64,000 bases of DNA from Erythrocercus mccallii (lineage: Eukaryota; Chordata; Aves; Passeriformes; Dicruridae), in NCBI GenBank assembly GCA_013397435.1, contig VZRG01000164.1, forward strand, positions 391,042 through 455,041, read 5' to 3'. Positions within the stretch are counted from its first letter, which is position 1. Each line of letters opens with the position of its first letter. Of the stretch, positions 36,576 to 50,090 are shown in pieces. Below the pieces are notes generated by a model, which did not search any database, was not told the DNA's origin, and saw only the letters and a program-made list of their open reading frames with translations. Position numbers and translations under genes: made by a program.

Positions 36576-39500
36576 TTCAAAACAAAATTTTTAATCTTTC
36601 ATACACTTCGGACAGGAAGTAAAAATAGGTAAGACACCAGGTTACAAATTAAAGAGACACCAATAATTTTCTGCCTCATAGCCCAGTTAGTTGGGTATTT
36701 CTCCTGCATAAGACAGTTCTCTCAGTCTGAGAAAATTTCTCAAGACCCATCTCACAGAAGCATGTCCAAATCCTTGTGTTATGGGCTGTCCAGTCTGTTC
36801 AGTCCTAGCTACATGGCAGGTCTGTTTGATCTACCTCTGAATCATGTGCAGCCCAAGATGGAAAGTTAGGCTACTCTGCATAGGAGTCCCTTAGCTACTC
36901 TGAGTCCCTTTGGATAATGTTCCACCTTTCATTTTAAATAGTTATCTGGTCATTGGAAGAAAGGCTAATCTTCTAACCTATCAAGAGAACCTCTGAGTCA
37001 GAATCTGGCTTAGTATTTCAGTTTATGAAGGAAGATTTAGGTGTTTTGAACCAAGAGGTATTACCTCAGAAGTAAAATCCATCTTCTCCCCTCCTTGGGT
37101 AGTAGGTAAATACTTTCCAACTAGCCACATAAGTAGTAATTTTATAAAACTCATGTGGAAATGTTTTTTTTCTTTTCCTTATTGTCCTTAGATTTTTTTG
37201 TTAATAACAAAAATCAACATTTGCACATACTTTGGGGGAAATTAAGAACCTCTTTGCCTCATACTATCATGACAAATCAAAACAGAATACTCAGGGTAAA
37301 TGGAATGAAGTTGTTCTGTGGCAGTTGAATAAGAGAAGTTTTTCCTTAAATCATAATAATTCCTTCTGAAATTAAAAAATTCTAATATCTGGTGAAACCA
37401 GACTGAGCCTGGGGGTACTTTAAGCTGTATTAAAAACCACAGCCTGGGGTGCAAATTTGCTCAGTGCTCTTCCCTACTTCTTGCACTAGGTTCATGAAAG
37501 TATTCCCAGGGAGGAAGAACCCACCTCTTCCTTAATCATCACACCAATGTACATGAGAGCAAAGGCTGACTGCCTATTTTAAACAAGAATTGCTTGGAAG
37601 GTTTCCATGGTCTCCAAGCTCTTCTGTCTTTTTTATTAACACAGGAGGAAAAAAAGTCATGAGGGAAAATAAAAAGGTGTAGGCAATAATGCTTCTGGAA
37701 AGATAGAATTTTTATTAAGATCATACTCTGAGTTAAGTGGCTCCTTCTTTAGCAGCAGCCATACTGCTGCTCTTTGAAGGGCAAGAAGCTGAACTTTCAG
37801 GAAGCCAATTAGGAAATGTTTCAGAAAGAGTGGTAGTGATAGCAGCCATCTGAGAGATTAACTGCAGTAAAGGGTCCTCAAAGCAGTGGCCTCCAACTAT
37901 TTTCAGCATAGTTATTATCTTTCCTTTGCCTTACTTAAAAAATGCTTCTACAAAAAGGAAATCAACAAAGTGACTTGAGGCTTTTTGTTGAGTCCCAGAG
38001 CTTTACAAGTGAATAGTTCCACAGCAAACATTACTTACCAATGGAACTTTACTTCAGAGAAAAATATGTTTCCTTAAGACATAATAAATATCCTTCATAT
38101 CATCATGGCTGATAAGTCAAAACAAGCCTGAAAGATGCATTATGTTCTGCCTTTGCAATATTTTTGCTTTTCAGAATTAGAAAGGATTGATGTTTCTGTT
38201 GGGTCACTGCTGAATACCCAACTGTACAGAAATACCAAATTTTGACTTGTCACTGAGAACAGTAAGGAAGGAACTAAATGGTGACAAGAAGAATGAACTA
38301 TGTTTACATGAAACTTTCTTTGATTCTCTAGTGCAAAATAAAATATTAATGAGAAGAGAATAATAATAAGCTTCCCCCATCATACGTGATCTCACAAAAT
38401 AACAACCAAATTCATAAATGTAATGATTTTATGCCTATCTTGTTATTATAGCACAAAGGTGTTCCTAACTAGAAAAAATGGTGACATTCTTGCTCTGTCT
38501 AAACTGAATTGAAAACTTTCTGTTCTCATAGAACTCAGGTGAAAAATAATGTGTGAAATAATGTGTAAAAAATAATAATCCTGTTTTGAGAAATCTAGTA
38601 TAATAGCTTTCTTCCATAAATCTCAGCATAATTAAAAAGAATATGACTCAAGGGCTCATGATTTCTCATGTTAGAAAAGAAATGCAGGCTGGTATTTTTA
38701 ACAAGACTGCTGTTCATGATTAATGGTATCTGTTTGTTAATGCACTTTGGATACATTCACTGCATCCTCACACTGTCTTTCAGCTCTTGAACAAGGGTGA
38801 ACTTTGCCAGGCAGCTTCACTGGATAATGGCAAGATTTACTAATCAGCACAACTCTGTCATCCTTATATGCTGATTAAAAGTAGCCATCAGCATCTCGAC
38901 ATGCAACTTCTGACCCTGAGGTGCTGTGCTGGGACAAGAGACCTATCAGTAGTTCTCCACAATCCAGAGAACACTGCTACAGCAAGGCTGAATGCTAAGA
39001 AGGGTGGAGCAATTTTTATAAAAGTGAATATTGATTTACTTGTTTTTATAAAACACACTCCTCAGGTGCATTCACAGAAATCCTGTGTTTGGAATTAGTT
39101 CAATTAGATTTATTCCTGGTTATGTTAATGTGCTCTTCTATATCCATTGCTGGAATGTAAGTTTTTCCCATTCGGTTGCAATAAATCAGATATTATTCAC
39201 TATTAGTGGTTTGCTACAGTTCTCATTTGCCTATTACTCCATCTTATTTTGCAGTAGTATGCACATTTTAAAGTATGCCTTTATGTAATCTCCAGGATAG
39301 AAATTAAAATGATTGCACAACTTCTATATTATATGCTTTGAGAGACAGAAAAATTAAGATAAAATTTTCAATTTTCATACCTATTTTAATCACAGCCTTT
39401 TTAAATATGCTGACTTTCCCAGAGTTTTCTGAAGTCAGCAGTTCTTCAGAAAAATTATCACCTTAAAAAAAAAATAGGTTAGCTATTCATGTGTGCACTG

Positions 39501-41654
39501 TAAAATAATTTAAATGTACTAGACACTTTACTATCCCTTCCTTCTTCAAACACTTTTGTTTTGTTCATTTTTTATATGGGAGTCACTGCTGGAATTTTCT
39601 CTTGGAAACTGCTTTATCATCTGCAAGTCATAATCTGGCCATTTGATCACTGCTTAGCTGGACCTAAAATGAATAGAAGCTCTAACTCCTACCACGTTGC
39701 CTTTCAGATTTTTCTCTTTTCTGTGTCTGCTCATTCAGATAACCTCAATACAAATTTCACTTACATAATTAAAACAATGCCTTTGAATACTGTGCATGTT
39801 TTAAACCAAAATATCACATGGTGATTTATGCATCTATGAATAGAAACATATCCATCATCTACCTGAAATATGAGTCTTATTTAATGAATATAATCTGGTA
39901 ACTGATTAAAAAAATAATAAAAGAAGAAATTCTTCTCTGCCTTGCTGGCCTACTCAGAGGGACATTTCTTCACAAGCCTTTTTTAATGTAAAACCTGTCA
40001 TCATTTACTTCTGTTGAAATGAATAGTCAATTATCTTTCCCCTCGTAGCTTTACCATAGTTAGGATTGTTTAATGTTGAAATAATAATCTGCAGAATAGT
40101 TATGGTGATTACATGGTGTGGTAAAAGAAGAGGTTGCATGAAGTGAAAATACAAGAGTGTGCTGTCATCAGACATCAGTATTTTACCTGTACACATGAAT
40201 GATACATAGGTCCTGGATATTTCAATGTGAAATACTAGGTTAAAGGATTCTTTTCATGTTAATAGCTGTGGAAGTCTTTATTTGGTTTTCAAGACCGATC
40301 TTCACAATGACAATTAGAGTGGTCCATTCCAGCTTTGAAATCTAGCAGATTTTTTTTTCTGAAAGTGGAAAGGACTTCAGCTGAACTCCACAAGTATACA
40401 GCTTGTTCACAAGAATACAATTTTGTACATCAAAACTTGATGATTACTGCTTTCCTTAAGTCCTGAGCTTTCTGTGGCCAATACTATAAGCATTTAAAAG
40501 TGGAATAGAATGGTCTTTTTTGTTATATTCAAAGCAACATTTTGTTTTCCTTACTATAACCCTTTTATTACTATTTAGAAATTAGTAAGACAGTAGAGTC
40601 CACCAACAGATTGTTTCCATGCTTGCTCATAACTTTTGCAGTAGTTCTGAATCTGCTTTCAAGGAATTTACTGCAGAAATGTACAATTTATGGAGCAGAA
40701 AGAATGCGAGGTTTAAATCAAGTTCAGTGGATAAATGTACAAACAGAAAATGATGTCAGGAAATAATTGAAGCACAGAACAATCTCTGCTTGTTGTATGG
40801 TGGGAGGATGTTTCAGGCAATGTTGAACCTCACCCTTCAAGGTGTTTTTCAGTTGCTGGTCAATATTTTAGGCTTATACAATGTGGCTGATACTTAGGCT
40901 TATACTTATTTTTGTGGTTGTGCTTAGCTTTGAACTAGGAAGCCAAACTCAGGTAGGTAAGGAAATGTCATTATGCAGATCCTGTGGAAGATCAGTAAGT
41001 CATCTGCTGTGGTCCTTTCTCCTGGACCTCTCTAAGGTCAAACCTGGAATTCCTGTGAGGACAAATGAAAGGGACATTGCATTTTCAGGTTGCAAAAAAG
41101 TATGTCTCACTTTTTATACGACAATTTTTCAGCAATTCAGCTGGTGCAAAATTCAACTATTTTTTATTAAACTATTGTCTTGGATGATTGTGATGGACTT
41201 TTGTTTCCAAATAATTTTAGCTTTCTTCAGTGGATTGTATTAAAAGAATTTGTGGGTCCATCTAGATGAGGATTTGCTTTAAAAAATCCACATACAACAT
41301 GGAATATGATTGTATGGACCTAGTGAGTCTCCTTTCTAAACACTGTTCTTTTAGTGGAAGGCTCCATCTCGTGCCTCATCACAGCTGAAGTAAAACACAC
41401 TAACTGCTACTTTACACATTTCCAGTAGCACACATCTAAAGAATTGCACCATCCCTGCTAAACTTCACCTATGCAGGCTTGTAAGAGCATCTTTTGTTGG
41501 GCAGGATGAGTGTTACACTACTGCTTTAGCTTTCACCTTAAAATATAGTTCTTTCACTAAAAATGAGGGAATATTTGAATATACAGCCAGATCCCTTTCT
41601 TTAAAAGAACAGTCAGACTAATGTGAAGACAATAGCTTTACAGATCTCTTTCCT
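36576..41654. other. AT-rich non-coding stretch
   Basis: No gene, RNA or clear transposon. A block at about 38750-39290 looks less random (CTCGACATGCAAC, TTCGGTTGCAATAAATCAG) and might be conserved, but I have nothing decisive. The open frame 40881-41243 begins with a hydrophobic run, which in AT-rich DNA is expected by chance. Confidence 0.5.
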
Positions 41655-42170
41655 TGTGCAGGGTCCTTCTGCTAGAGTCCCTGTCCTCAGCTTCATATTT
41701 GACCCCTGTGGGTAAATTAAGGGAAATTTCCCAGCAACTTTGGTGCTTGGCTGCTTTCCAGGGTCAGCCCAACAAAACTGGGGACCAGGGATTACCTGTT
41801 GGGGACCAGAGCTTGGCACATGAATAGAGAGGGGACTGGGAAGAGGCCTAGCTGTAATTCCAAGTTGTTGGGTTGGGGCTGTGGAGGGAGATGCCCTGGC
41901 ATGACATGGCCATTACATGGTGTGAGCTTAGAGCCCATTCCAATCCAGCTCCATCCAGGACATCTACCTCAGGCTCTGTCACTGCCCCTGGCAGGGCTGG
42001 CTGGTCATCCACATCCATGCCAACCCCAAAACAAGTGTTTAAGGAAGGTGACAGAGCCCCTGGGAGCACACAGAAGAGGTCCTGGCATGACTACTCCTTG
42101 CCCCATTTTACTGTGTGTTCAAGCATCCCTCCTTGAAAACACCTCTCCTCTCAATAAAAAAACAGAGCAC
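41655..42170 (+). other. GC-richer island ending in AATAAA; possible old LTR
   Basis: This half-kilobase contrasts with its AT-rich flanks. It is open on both strands (135 codons plus, 68 and 73 codons minus) and ends in 'tctcctctcaataaaaaaac', with AATAAA at 42153-42158. That layout resembles the R/U5 end of an LTR. I cannot see paired TG…CA ends or a target duplication. Alternatives are a decayed retroelement of another family or an old transcribed exon with a poly-A signal. The frames have no recognisable domain. Confidence 0.35.
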
Positions 42171-44409
42171 CTTTGTAACACTCTTATCATCATGAGATGC
42201 CTCTAACATCAGGGTTGAAAGGCTGTGACATTTAGAATAAGAATGTGTTGACCCTGGTTTGCCTGTAAAGATCAATAGATCCCATCTGTCAGAACAGTTT
42301 CTGTAACCTGTAGTTTCCATCTTTCCAGGCTGTAAAGGGCGAAGGTGATGCAGTAAAATCCAATTGTTAAAAAATGTCTTCTGTAATTTTGCCTATGAGC
42401 TTCTGTTGTGATTGTCTGCTTAGTGGGATCCAGAACCACCAGCACAATCTGTATTCACACACTGAAAAATGCACTGATATGCACCTTGTTTAAAAAAGTA
42501 TGGAGTATGAAAGTATCGAATCATACTCTCTGGTATAGACTTTATAGCTTTTACTACAAAATATAGGCATTTAGATTACTTTCTTGAAATACTAAAGGTA
42601 GATATTAAGAAGAAAATTAATAACGCAACTCAAATATTTTCACCAAAAGCACAACTAGTACATACATTTTTTTGCTGCTGAAAAGACACTGTATCTGAGA
42701 ACTTCTACTGCATGGTTGTGAATACAGAATGGTTTGGTAACTCACCTTTTGGTTTTATAAGAATCATGGAAAAAAATCCTTGCTATATTCATTTTGCTTT
42801 AAAAATATTGTGCTATATAGAGAATTTAATAAAAACAAGAGAAAACAAAACAAAGAGTTGCATTTGGACTTTGGTATATAAAAAATTGTAGATTCTTTTT
42901 GTGCTTGCAAATGACTTCTTTAAGGAGTTAGAAATGATAAATGGAGTTATTCTTTTAAGAAGAGATTTGGTAGAATATTCCTTCATGTTAAGTCCAGGTA
43001 ATTAACACTGGGTTCTTAAATGTAACCCAGGCGATTAACATTGGCTTCTTAAATCTACCTAGGTTTCCAAGAATTACATTAAAAAAATGCCACATTTAAA
43101 AAGTGCAGGATGCTGAAGACTTTTGAGAATGAATGATCATTTTAGTAATTAAATGTGGGATTTGAAGCTTATGGTTAGACATTCAAGTCTATAAATCTTG
43201 GCTTGTGATTAAATACATTCTAAATAATTTCATTATTATTCACAAGTCATAAGTCGTTAAGATGGAGGTATTAAGCAAATTCCTATTGCCTGTTCCTGAA
43301 CCAGCTGAAGCTCTGGGAAGTGAAAATTATTTTTTGGACAGTGTGTTGTTTTCTCTCCTCATGGAAATATGGTAACAGAAAACTGAGTCAATATAACAAA
43401 ATCTGACAAAAGCATTATGAGAAAGACAAAAGAAGGGACAGAGGAAAAATATTCAGAGAGTGTGGGGAGAGGTAAGCAGTAGAAGATACAGAATGAATTT
43501 CTCAAAAGAGTTGAGACATTATGTCATTGGGTAATTCTGTGTGCAGAGCTTTTGTCAGTAATAGAGGGCACAGACTTCCATTTCAAGTTTGGTGCAGCCC
43601 TCAGAACTTTTTCCACTAACTTTAGTGAGCTTTGGATTAAGCACTTAGGGGGAAGACTGGTTATGCTTAAACTGAATGATTTTTTTTTTTTTTTTTTTTC
43701 TAAGAAACGAGTCTAAAGTTTTGGAAGAAAGTTTTAGTAAACTCAGAAAACTCACAGAACTCTCAAACCCTCTGAATTCCCAGAATTTAGTGACACCTTT
43801 GGACCTTAGGCTTAAAAAGGAAGAAAAGCAGCTTATCTCAGAACTTAAATGAGTTCAGTAATTGCTCAGGCTGCAGAATGTAACACAAGATGTATTACAA
43901 ACAAGTCAGCAAAGCAGTTTATTACACCAGAAGTGTGCAGGGGATTAAAAAAATACAAGAGAATCCCTGATTCCTATTATTCTTTGGGATTAATAGTGTT
44001 CAAAATAGAGTTATGTTTTAATTGTATGAATCCAGCAAATTAGCATTTGAAATACACTGCATTTTTAAGTTCTGCTGGAAAAACAAAAAAAGACATAAAC
44101 AAGACTTTGAAGTTAACAGGAATTTAAGAACTTTTAAAAAATATATTTTCCCTTTCCTTCTGTTTCTGATGTTATAACTTTCATTTATTTACTAACTTTT
44201 AATATGGGCAGTTGGTGCTTCTGAGATTTCCAGCCATAGTTCTTAATTGTACCACTCAGTCTCACTGCCTGAATGCATCTCATTTCCAATGGAATCTCGA
44301 AGCCCAGCTGAAATATTCTCTTATTTACCCATTGCCAATGGGCCTTTTAATTCCTTTCCTTTGTCACACTCTCCTCCAGAGCTGTCACTTACTGCCTGCT
44401 TCTATTGCA
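42171..44409. other. AT-rich non-coding stretch
   Basis: Contains an imperfect 33-bp tandem duplication (42993-43058, listed separately) and a 20-base poly-T run at 43680-43699. No gene recognised. Confidence 0.5.
42993..43058 (+). repeat. Diverged 33-bp tandem duplication
   Basis: The unit CCAGG…ATTAACA…GG.TTCTTAAAT occurs at 42993-43025 and 43026-43058 with about eight mismatches, so it is an old duplication. Confidence 0.7.
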
Positions 44410-45300
44410 TGTGGATGTTGAAGTATTGGCAATGGGAAGAGCACTGCAGCCCCGGCCTCTATGAGGAAAGGCTCAGAGTTGCTCCATGTGGAAGACAGCT
44501 GATTTCTGTCAGCTCCTGTTGGACCCACTGCTGGACACGGCTGAAGCCCTACAGCCATGTGTGGGGCACCTTGGGTAAAACCTATTAGAATAGTCAAAAT
44601 GCTGTTGAGGAGTGAGAGAAAAAGTGTGAGAAACAGCCCTTTGGACCCTAGGAAGGACTGAGGAGGAGATGCTCCAGGTGCTAGAACAGAGATTTCCCTG
44701 CAGATCCTAGACTCAGCCCAGCAGAGCAGGTGGTTCTCTGCAGCCAGTTGAGAGGAACATCCCAGAGTAGATATCCACACTGCAAACCATGGAGTGCCAT
44801 ATAAAAACAGCTATCCAGACTGCAGCACCTGGAGGATCCCATGCCAGAGATGGTGACAGGCTCTGAAGGAAGCTGCAGCCTGTGGAGGGCCCATGCTGGA
44901 GCACTGAAAACCTGCCTGAAAGAAGGAGCATCACAGATGAATGACTGAACTTTACAGACTGACCACAGGCCCCATTCCCTATCCTCTCTGCACTATGTAG
45001 AGAGAGAAAGGAGTGGGAATGAAGGAATGAATTTTAGCCTAAGGAAAAATGTGAAGCGTAGGTGGGAAAGTGCTGTTTTAATTTTGTCCTAATTTCTCAC
45101 CATTCAAATCTATTTTAATTGGCAATAAGTTTTTTCCCAAATCAAGTTTGTTTTGCCAGTGATGATAAACAGTAAGAGAGCCCCTCTTTTTATCTTGACC
45201 CATGAGTTTACTCATCTTCTTTTCTCCCCTTATCTGGTTGTGGGAGGGAGGGGGGGAATGAAGTGAGCATCTGGCAGTTGGTCAAGGTCAACCCAGCAAG
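44410..45300 (+). mobile_element. Decayed endogenous-retrovirus LTR of bird type
   Basis: A GC-richer block whose right half follows a common bird LTR ending: an 'actgaccacaggccccattc' segment, a purine-rich zone, 'aattggcaataagttttttc', 'caagtttgttttgccagtga', 'tttttatcttgacccatgag', and finally 'ggtcaaggtcaacccagca' at about 45280-45298. The poly-A signal is degraded to AATAAG (45124-45129). The left half (from 'tgaagtattggcaatgggaa') belongs to the same block by composition and wording. The pentamer CTATT occurs just outside both ends (44402-44406, 45301-45305) and could be a target duplication, but the LTR ends would then not be TG…CA. There are no retroviral genes beside it. Family name not assigned. 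Minus frames 44385-44934 lie inside it. Confidence 0.6.
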
Positions 45301-48300
45301 CTATTTTGCAGTCAGATACACAACAACATATGTTGGAAAAAAACAAGGGTACACATATTGCAGGAGAGCTTCTGTGCCCCATTTTAGTCATAGGAAAAGT
45401 GCAGAAGATACAGATTTTTAAAAAAGAATACAAGTACAGATTGCAGTGTCCATCAACAAAAGCTACATGGCATGGGCTCTTGCAATGTGTCTCATTGCTG
45501 TGTTGTCATGTATCTGCCTGCCCATATAGATCAAGGTAAAGTCTGACACTGACAACAGTTGCGCTGTTGTCCTCCTCAGAGCCTTTTCTAAACTTGAACA
45601 TTCTTTAAACTTGAGCATACAGGCATTGCAGCTGTTCTTTCCTGCATCCAGTGACCTCTGTACAGTCACACTTTTCTAGTCATAATCTATCTGCTGGCTC
45701 TTACAACATGCTCCCATGATCTTGCCAGTATTCAGCATTCATAATATTTCCCTTAATCAGAGAACAATATTTTGCTATCTGTGAGCTCCAGACTCCCCAA
45801 GAATCAGTTTTCAGCACTCTAGTTTTGTTCCCTCATTTCTGCTGGGTATTTTCAGCTAATCACTTTAAACTCCTACAGTTACCGAATACATGATTTTTCT
45901 CTTAAGGCATCAGATATTTTATTGTTCAAAAGTACTCTTGCTTAACTGAAAAACTATTCTGGCTGCTGAGTCTCAAATACTCCTCATCTGGAAAATAAAT
46001 GTCCAGCAACCCTCATAGCAAAACCAGATTTCCCATCTTCTGAAATGCATGATGGTATGGAAACTGCATTAAATTCAAAGAGAATTAATAAATTTCTCAA
46101 TAAATGTAATTATAAGAAATGTAATTCACAGCGGCTCCTACTATCTTTAGAATGTTGTTACTTATCAGCAGGGATGTGGACATATTTAATGGGAACAAAC
46201 AAACTAAATGACTTTGAATATTTGTTCTCTTTGATGGTGTCATAATAAAAATTAAACAGATTTTAATGATTTAAAAGCCCCAAGGTTTATAGCTAGTTGC
46301 AATAACTTGTTCAATGTGTTCTACCTTCTGTCATATCCCAAATAATTTCAAATTAAACACTGCTTTCCAAAATATTTATATTAAATGGTAGGTGAATGGG
46401 AAAGTTTGATAGCATTCAATAAATTTTGCCAGTTCATCATGATTTGCTTTTGCAAGTTTGGATACACTCCATCAGTAGACTGAGTACTTCCATAATATCT
46501 CAGGATTATGTTTCCCAAAAATACTGAAAATTGCCTAGCTCAAGTATTCTGAATAATTTTCCATAGCACTTAATTTGACATGATCAAAACCTATGGTTTG
46601 TGAAGGAAATTGCAGCTTCTTTACTCATCCTGCAAAATACCACTTTCCAATGCCAAGAAAATTCTCAATTAGAAAAAATTTTGATATAGCAATGGTTAAA
46701 TATTTAATCTTGAAGGTTTTTATCCAAATGGAAACTTTCTGTATGTGAACATTAAAACATTTTATTTGAATGTATTGAGATGAACTCTGCTACAAGATTA
46801 TTCACTCTCAAACTTAATTTTTATTGCGAGCTATATCACTTCACTGGAATTCAGGTAGAGGTTGGCTCTTAGCTGATCCACTGACATTCATGAGCCTCTT
46901 ACGATGGCACTCAATAGGAAACATGAGTAGTGGAGGCCTGACATGACTGGAGAAAAGGAAAAGCCTGAATGGTTATTATATGGCACACTGAGAAAATATA
47001 ATTTAACCGTCACCCAAACACTGAAGAAGTATTATTTCAATTTTGATAATAGGTTTTGATTTTTTTATAAATGTTTATCTCTCACATGTATAATTAAGAA
47101 ATTTCAATAGAAAATGCTCAGCAGCCTATATTATTTATGTTATTGTTTAGAAAAGCTGAAAGCATAACCTAAAATTTTATTCTGAAAATGAGGTAAATAG
47201 TAGCAATAAGGATCCCACACAGAAATCCATCCACAAAACAAAAATCCCTTGGGATAACGTTTCAAAATAGTATTTCTCATATGCCAGGTTCCTGGATTAT
47301 ATCTTTGAACATTTTTCTTTGGGAAATACAATATTTATTAAGGAACAAGAACTATCTATTTATTCTGTTAGATACTTCAATCACCATGTAGAACATTTTT
47401 AAATTTACCTCTCCACTAATGATGTCTTTTGTCCCCTCTTATCATCTATTTATGTGGTTCCAGTCAGTTTTTGTCGTCTTGGGTCAGCAGAGTCAGCAGA
47501 GTCAGCAGTTTGGATCAGATAAATTCCAGTGAAAGCGCTGCAAGGTCTCACTTGAGAGCATTCCCATTTCTCATGGTATAAGAATTATAACTTGTATTGC
47601 CTTGGGAAGCCTTGCTGGAATCACTGTCTCTCTGTGAAGTTTCACCCAAAAGTTCTTACATCACTGGTATCACAGCCAGACACGTCTCTCTGTCACTTCA
47701 TTGCAAATAAACCCCCACACTTATACCACCAGTCTAAAAACAAATCAGTATCATATGGGTCCTCAAAGAGCACAGATACTATAGTGGATCTGCTCACTCC
47801 AGGACCTGTAGCACTGGTCCTGCCAGCTCACCTGCCATATAATGTGGGACTGAAATTTGTGCCAGATCAACCTAAGTGTGCCTTTCACAGCCGTTTCTTC
47901 CTCCTCCCATGGCTGTCATTGATTCATTACCTCCCAAGTTGAAATATAAACCAAATCTTCACTGATCTGTTCCAAAAATTACAATTCAGCTGAAAGGCAT
48001 TTGCACACCATCTCACCTTGACCCAAAAATGCTACCACTGGTTCCTTGTTTTATGGAACCTCAGACAGGAACAGCTCTGGGCCCCTCTTCTCTCTTTGCA
48101 CACCAGAATGAATTAATGTGGAAGTTCCTGAGCTTCAAAGTTCAATAAATTATTAGTGGACATAAATTGAAAGCTTATGTTTTCATTTCAGATCTAAATA
48201 AGATTTAGGCAAAGAAGGAAGATGGAGAATATAGAGTTGCCTACATTTGCTCTCTGTACCTGGCATTGACCTCTGAAACCATCTGAACTGGCTAAAACTG

Positions 48301-49803
48301 AATGGAACAGTTGCCTCCTACAGTTTTCAGCTGATGTTTTTTCGTATTATATATGATCCATTTCTTTCATGCTTAAAACTTGCTCTAATATTCAGTTTGC
48401 TTTCATAGAATGCTTGCAAAATTATAGCCTTTCAATCTAGAAAAGTGTTAAAGAACTTCATGTTGCAGAGCTTTATGGTTTTAATTCTCCTGGTCAAAAT
48501 GTTGCAGACCTTTAAACCTACTTCCTCATTTCTTCAGATTTTCTATCTCTTTTTTTTTCAGTGTCAGAAGTTATTTACAGTTTCTGAATTTTCAAAATTT
48601 GGATTCCTCTTCTCAGTTCCTGTATCCTGCCTGAAAAATCTTTTGCAATTACCCCTTTATCAAGAATCTTTACTTCTGCTATTAGATGATGTTATACTAA
48701 AAAGCATATATCTAAGCAGAAACTGAAACAAAAAGTCCTTTTCTGTCTGGGGGAAAATTGCTTAATCAGAAGTGAAATGCATTTCACCTAAAGTTATTCA
48801 GTCTCATTCTCCTAAAACACTTTTGTATAGTTGATTTCTCAGAACACACTAGGGAAAGAACAAAGACATTTCTGTCAGACATACTACTTAATTGCTGTAA
48901 TTAATACTGTGGTCTGGTATTAGAAAAAACAAAAATCATTACTATAAAAATTTTAGGAAAATACATAATCCAATAGAATTTGAGTAGGAAATAGGTTTAC
49001 TCTTAGTATTTAAATGTTTCCTCATACCTTTTGCATTTATACTACTCTAGCACAAATGCAAATACCACTCATAAAAAACCCTAAAAAAATAAAAAGTGAG
49101 AAAAATCAGATCTAATTAAATTCTAAGCCTTTGAGGGTGAAATTATTTTACAGTGTGACATGATTACTAGAGTAGTAACCCAGAAAACATGATCTTGTGT
49201 ATTTTCTTTTGCAGATAAGTGATGGGTCTGATTTTTTTTCCACATATGTAATAAAATGCCCACATTAATTCATGTTGACATACATTACTGGAAACAAACG
49301 AAAATCTTAATCTTGTGGGAAATGAGTAGACATAACTCACAGCATGTCTGCCAGCTTTAATCTAATTTGAATACCATCTTTGTTAATAGTCCCTTGGGGC
49401 ACACAATTTCAAGCTATCCATTCTGAGTTAAAATGAGTAGGGGTAGGTTTTGAATCATGTTCTCTGTTTTTCTGCTTGCAGCATATAGAGGAATATGTCT
49501 TAGAAATGAGTTTATGTAAGATAAATATTTCAGAACACAGTTGTGTGTTCATTTCCAGAAATTAAATATGAAGAACACATCCCATGAATAGTTCTGTCCC
49601 AAGGAGCAACTTCAGCTCATGCATATCTCTTTGCAACAAGCAGTTCTAGCACTATACTTATGGAAAACTGCAGATGTCAGACTTATTTACTCTTTTGCAA
49701 AACTTCCTGGTAAACCACCCCTGGAGCTAGCCCACCCAACTTTGTGTCAAGCCCAACACAGCAAGAAACTCAGGTCATTAGAGAAAATGGCAGAATACCA
49801 GAG
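45301..49803. other. AT-rich non-coding stretch
   Basis: No gene recognised. A 9-bp unit repeats three times at 47483-47509. A 116-codon plus frame at 47592-47942 has no recognisable domain. The rest is unique and stop-rich. Confidence 0.5.
47483..47509 (+). repeat. 9-bp minisatellite, three copies
   Basis: GTCAGCAGA in tandem, three copies with the last base changed in the final one. Confidence 0.9.
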
Positions 49804-50090
49804 AGAATTGTAGAAGCACAGTGCTGAAAAGGACCTCAGGTGATCCTTTTGTTCATCCTGTTGCCTAAGGCAAAATCAACTCTGCCAATGTCACCCTTGG
49901 CAAATGCTGTTTCAGTCTCTTCTTAAAGACCTTCACTGACCACAGCTTTCTCAGGCAATTCTGTGCATGATAATGATGGGAGGTCTTTCTTCCCCCACAC
50001 CTCACAATAGCTGATTTGAATCTTTGCTGCATTTAAACTCATTACTCTGTGGCCTACTGTGACCCCCCTGAGTTACCTCCAATTAGTATC
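49804..50090 (-). mobile_element. Old CR1 LINE 3'-end fragment
   Basis: On the plus strand it opens with 'agaattgtagaagcacagtg' then 'gaaaaggacctcaggtgatc', a diverged form of the CR1 terminus and its neighbouring 'ggacctcaggaggtc'. Next come 'cttcttaaagaccttcactg', 'ggtctttcttcccccacacc' and 'tgcatttaaactcattactc', in the order expected of the element. Much older than the copies at 21 and 26 kb. Possible further CR1 sequence extends to about 50,450, but I cannot support it. Confidence 0.7.

Noticed and set aside
41799..42206. 135-codon plus-strand open frame
   Set aside because: Lies in a GC-richer island that is equally open on the other strand, and no domain is recognisable; likely a composition effect.
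43680..43699. Poly-T run as the tail of a minus-strand processed pseudogene
   Set aside because: No retrocopy-like sequence lies on its right-hand side and no target duplication is visible; simple homopolymer.
44385..44780. 131-codon minus-strand open frame
   Set aside because: Falls inside the decayed LTR and runs against its orientation.
47483..47509. Short direct repeats as a CRISPR array
   Set aside because: Three contiguous 9-bp units without spacers in a vertebrate genome; an ordinary minisatellite.
47592..47942. 116-codon plus-strand open frame
   Set aside because: No domain recognised and no splice sites or conservation evidence; open by chance.
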